Source: an uncultured Eubacteriales bacterium (GTDB lineage: Bacteria; Bacillota; Clostridia; Oscillospirales; Oscillospiraceae). From it: DNA of 6,512 nucleotides. The translations under genes and the position numbers were made by a program. The notes below the pieces were generated by a model. It was given only the letters and a program-made list of their open reading frames with translations. It was not told the DNA's origin and did no database searches. Of the stretch, positions 4,767 through 6,512 are shown in pieces (within the stretch, counting starts at the first letter, position 1; every line of letters begins with the position of its first letter). The stretch covers positions 1 to 6,512 of the forward strand of contig CABRZL010000105.1 in assembly GCA_902475435.1 (NCBI GenBank). Direction: 5' to 3'.

Positions 4767-5939
4767 ATGAATTACGCAGAAGAATCTCTAAAACTTCACT
4801 ATCAATGGCACGGGAAATTGGAGACCGTCCCCAAAATGGAAATTAAGACAAAAGAGGATCTGTCTCTGGCATATACGCCTGGTGTTGCCCAACCCTGTAT
4901 TGAAATTCAAAAAGATCCTAACAAAAGTTATGAGCTGACAGGACGCTGGAATACTGTTGCCGTTGTTACAGATGGTACAGCGGTACTTGGGCTCGGAGAT
5001 ATTGGCCCCGAAGCCGGGATGCCTGTAATGGAAGGAAAATGTGTTCTATTTAAAGCATTCGGAAATGTGAATGCCATTCCTCTCTGTCTTCGCACAAAAG
5101 ACGTAGATGAATTCGTTCGAACTGTATCACTTCTTTCGGGTTCCTTTGGTGGTATTAACTTGGAAGATATCTCTGCTCCCCGTTGTTTTGAGATTGAGCA
5201 AAAACTTAAAGCCTGTTGCGATATTCCCGTTTTCCATGACGATCAACACGGTACTGCAATTGTTGTGCTTTCTGCTATGATTAATGCGTTAAAGCTCGTT
5301 GGGAAAAGAATGGATGAAATTAAAGTAGTGACCTCCGGAGCCGGGGCCGCAGGAATCGCTATTATTAAACTGTTAATCTCCATGGGATTAAAAAATGTAA
5401 TCATGTGCGACCGCGTTGGCGCTATTTATGAAGGACGTGAACATCTGAACCCCGCAAAAGAAGAGATTGCTGCAATTACCAACACAAACCATGAAAAAGG
5501 CTCATTGGCCGATGTAATTTGCGGTGCAGACGTCTTCATTGGCGTATCCTCCCCCAATACAGTAACCCCAGATATGGTCCGTACGATGGCTTCTGATGCA
5601 ATTCTCTTTCCCATGGCGAATCCAATCCCCGAAATCATGCCCGACGAGGCACTTCGTGCAGGTGCCGCTGTAGTTGGTACTGGCCGCAGTGATTTCCCAA
5701 ATCAAATCAACAATGTGTTGGCTTTTCCTGGTGTTTTTCGTGGTGCTTTTGATGTGCGGGCCCGTGATATCAACGACGAAATGAAGTTGGCTGCAGCTTA
5801 CGCATTGGCTGATCTGGTTGCTCCGGAAGAACTAACCAAAGACTATATCATCGTGCCAGCTTTTGATCCGCGTGTTGGTCCTGCTGTGGCAAAAGCTGTG
5901 GCAAAGGCCGCACGGCAAACTGGAGTCGCACGTATTTAA
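4767..5939 (+). CDS. Malic enzyme, short bacterial type (NAD(P)-dependent)
   Basis: Oxidatively decarboxylates malate to pyruvate and CO2 with reduction of NAD(P), in the cytosol; it supplies pyruvate and reducing power. The 390 residues fit the short bacterial form, without the phosphotransacetylase-like C-terminal domain of long MaeB proteins. The catalytic Tyr36 is in AYTPGVA and the catalytic Lys91 in EGKCVLFK. The metal acids are in NLEDI (131-135) and FHDDQHGTA (157-164, Asp158/Asp159 expected). The Rossmann loop is GAGAAG (191-196), with FPNQINN (310-316) later. Asp215 follows the second Rossmann strand and might favour NAD, but I would not assign the cofactor. GGAGG (4755-4759) lies seven bases before the chosen ATG. 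A longer in-frame start exists but would run through the rpsT terminator and this gene's promoter. recG follows after 45 bases with no terminator between. Confidence 0.93.
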   Translation: MNYAEESLKLHYQWHGKLETVPKMEIKTKEDLSLAYTPGVAQPCIEIQKDPNKSYELTGRWNTVAVVTDGTAVLGLGDIGPEAGMPVMEGKCVLFKAFGNVNAIPLCLRTKDVDEFVRTVSLLSGSFGGINLEDISAPRCFEIEQKLKACCDIPVFHDDQHGTAIVVLSAMINALKLVGKRMDEIKVVTSGAGAAGIAIIKLLISMGLKNVIMCDRVGAIYEGREHLNPAKEEIAAITNTNHEKGSLADVICGADVFIGVSSPNTVTPDMVRTMASDAILFPMANPIPEIMPDEALRAGAAVVGTGRSDFPNQINNVLAFPGVFRGAFDVRARDINDEMKLAAAYALADLVAPEELTKDYIIVPAFDPRVGPAVAKAVAKAARQTGVARI

Positions 5940-5950
5940 TTTATTCTCTC

Positions 5951-5972
5951 GGGACGACTGTCCCAGTATGGG
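5951..5972 (+). other. Two mutually exclusive small hairpins before recG
   Basis: GGGAC (5951-5955) can pair with GTCCC (5960-5964) around GACT. Alternatively CCCA (5962-5965) can pair with TGGG (5969-5972) around GTA, which would tie up the start of the recG ribosome binding site GGAGGTGA (5971-5978). There is no T-run, so neither is an intrinsic terminator. The stems are short and function is unproven. Confidence 0.3.
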
Positions 5973-5984
5973 AGGTGACACTCT

Positions 5985-6512
5985 ATGGCACTCTCTGACC
6001 CCGTATGTACATTAAAAGGGGTTGGCCAGGCTAAAGCTGCTTTGTTAGAAAAACTGGGAATCTTCACACTGAAGGACCTAATTGACTACTTTCCACGCCA
6101 GTATGAAGATCGGACCAAATTTTCCTCCATTTCTGAACTTTTACCTGGAGAAGCCCGTTGTTTTATTGCTACAGTCGTTACGCTCCCACGAACAAGTTAT
6201 ATTCGAAACGGGCTCAATATTACACGATGCACAGTAGCGGATAGTTCTGCAAAAATACGAATTACATGGTTTAATCAGCCATGGATGAGCAAAAATCTAG
6301 AGATTGGAACAGACTATTGCTTTTACGGAACAATTTCCGGCGATGAACAAAATCACCAAATTGTGAATCCTGTTACAGAATCACTGGACTCACCGCCCAA
6401 TGCTACACGCTGCATCATTCCAGTATATCCCCTTACAAAGGGACTTACCTCAAAATCACTTCAATATCTAATTTTTCTGGTTTTGGATCAGGAAACTCTG
6501 CCGGAATATCTT
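5985..6512 (+). CDS. recG: ATP-dependent DNA helicase RecG, N-terminal part (cut by window edge)
   Basis: RecG is a superfamily 2 double-stranded DNA translocase that remodels stalled replication forks and branch-migrates recombination intermediates. The visible 176 codons of roughly 680 cover the region before the helicase motor. They include the opening DPVCTLKGVGQAKAALLEKL (5-24), a helix-hairpin-helix-like segment, and DLIDYFPRQYEDR (31-43), typical of the family. An OB-fold wedge domain follows (about 55-135), then VYPLTKGLTSKSLQ (147-160). The helicase motifs lie beyond the right edge, so intactness cannot be judged. GGAGGTGA (5971-5978) is six bases before ATG. The gene is probably co-transcribed with the malic enzyme gene; the pairing has no obvious functional logic. 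Confidence 0.95.
   Translation, partial: MALSDPVCTLKGVGQAKAALLEKLGIFTLKDLIDYFPRQYEDRTKFSSISELLPGEARCFIATVVTLPRTSYIRNGLNITRCTVADSSAKIRITWFNQPWMSKNLEIGTDYCFYGTISGDEQNHQIVNPVTESLDSPPNATRCIIPVYPLTKGLTSKSLQYLIFLVLDQETLPEYL

Noticed and set aside
1..6512. Defence islands, CRISPR arrays, transposons, phage genes, tRNA or rRNA
   Set aside because: No spaced direct repeats, terminal inverted repeats with transposase, integrase or structural RNA signatures were seen; every long frame belongs to a common chromosomal gene family.

Overview
The window reads as chromosomal core sequence from an anaerobic, endospore-forming member of the Clostridia. The germination protease gene gpr makes a spore former very likely. 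Strong AGGAGG-type ribosome binding sites, sigma-A-like promoters and moderate GC fit Firmicutes. The aldo/keto reductase subtype resembles proteins I associate with gut Clostridia such as Oscillospiraceae or Ruminococcaceae. That family-level placement is inference. I see no phage, transposon, CRISPR, tRNA or rRNA.

Layout. Positions 1-1263 (minus strand) hold a two-gene unit: a uridine-phosphorylase-type nucleoside phosphorylase (udp), then an aldo/keto reductase cut by the window's left edge. The two overlap by 4 bases (ATGA), and a good sigma-A promoter lies upstream of udp. Divergently, gpr (1389-2279, plus) encodes the protease that degrades small acid-soluble spore proteins at germination. 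A possible forespore-type promoter lies directly before it. Positions 2280-2645 form the longest non-coding stretch. It contains a trio of DnaA-box-like 9-mers, a segment of about 20% GC, and a strong promoter whose -35 lies inside an inverted repeat. CTP synthase (pyrG, 2646-4253) follows. Ribosomal protein S20 (rpsT, 4399-4659) has its own promoter and a textbook intrinsic terminator. A short-type malic enzyme (4767-5939) starts from a promoter placed right after that terminator. It is probably co-transcribed with recG, whose first 176 codons (5985-6512) are in the window.

How the genes relate. Most are housekeeping genes with separate promoters: nucleotide salvage (udp), CTP synthesis (pyrG), translation (rpsT), carbon/redox metabolism (malic enzyme, aldo/keto reductase), DNA repair (recG) and spore germination (gpr). 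I do not see a novel multi-gene system. The points most worth a second look are the DnaA-box-like cluster between gpr and pyrG, the dyad over the pyrG -35, the absence of room for a Bacillus-type CTP attenuator before pyrG, the short gpr leader and propeptide, and substitutions in usually conserved positions of Udp and PyrG.
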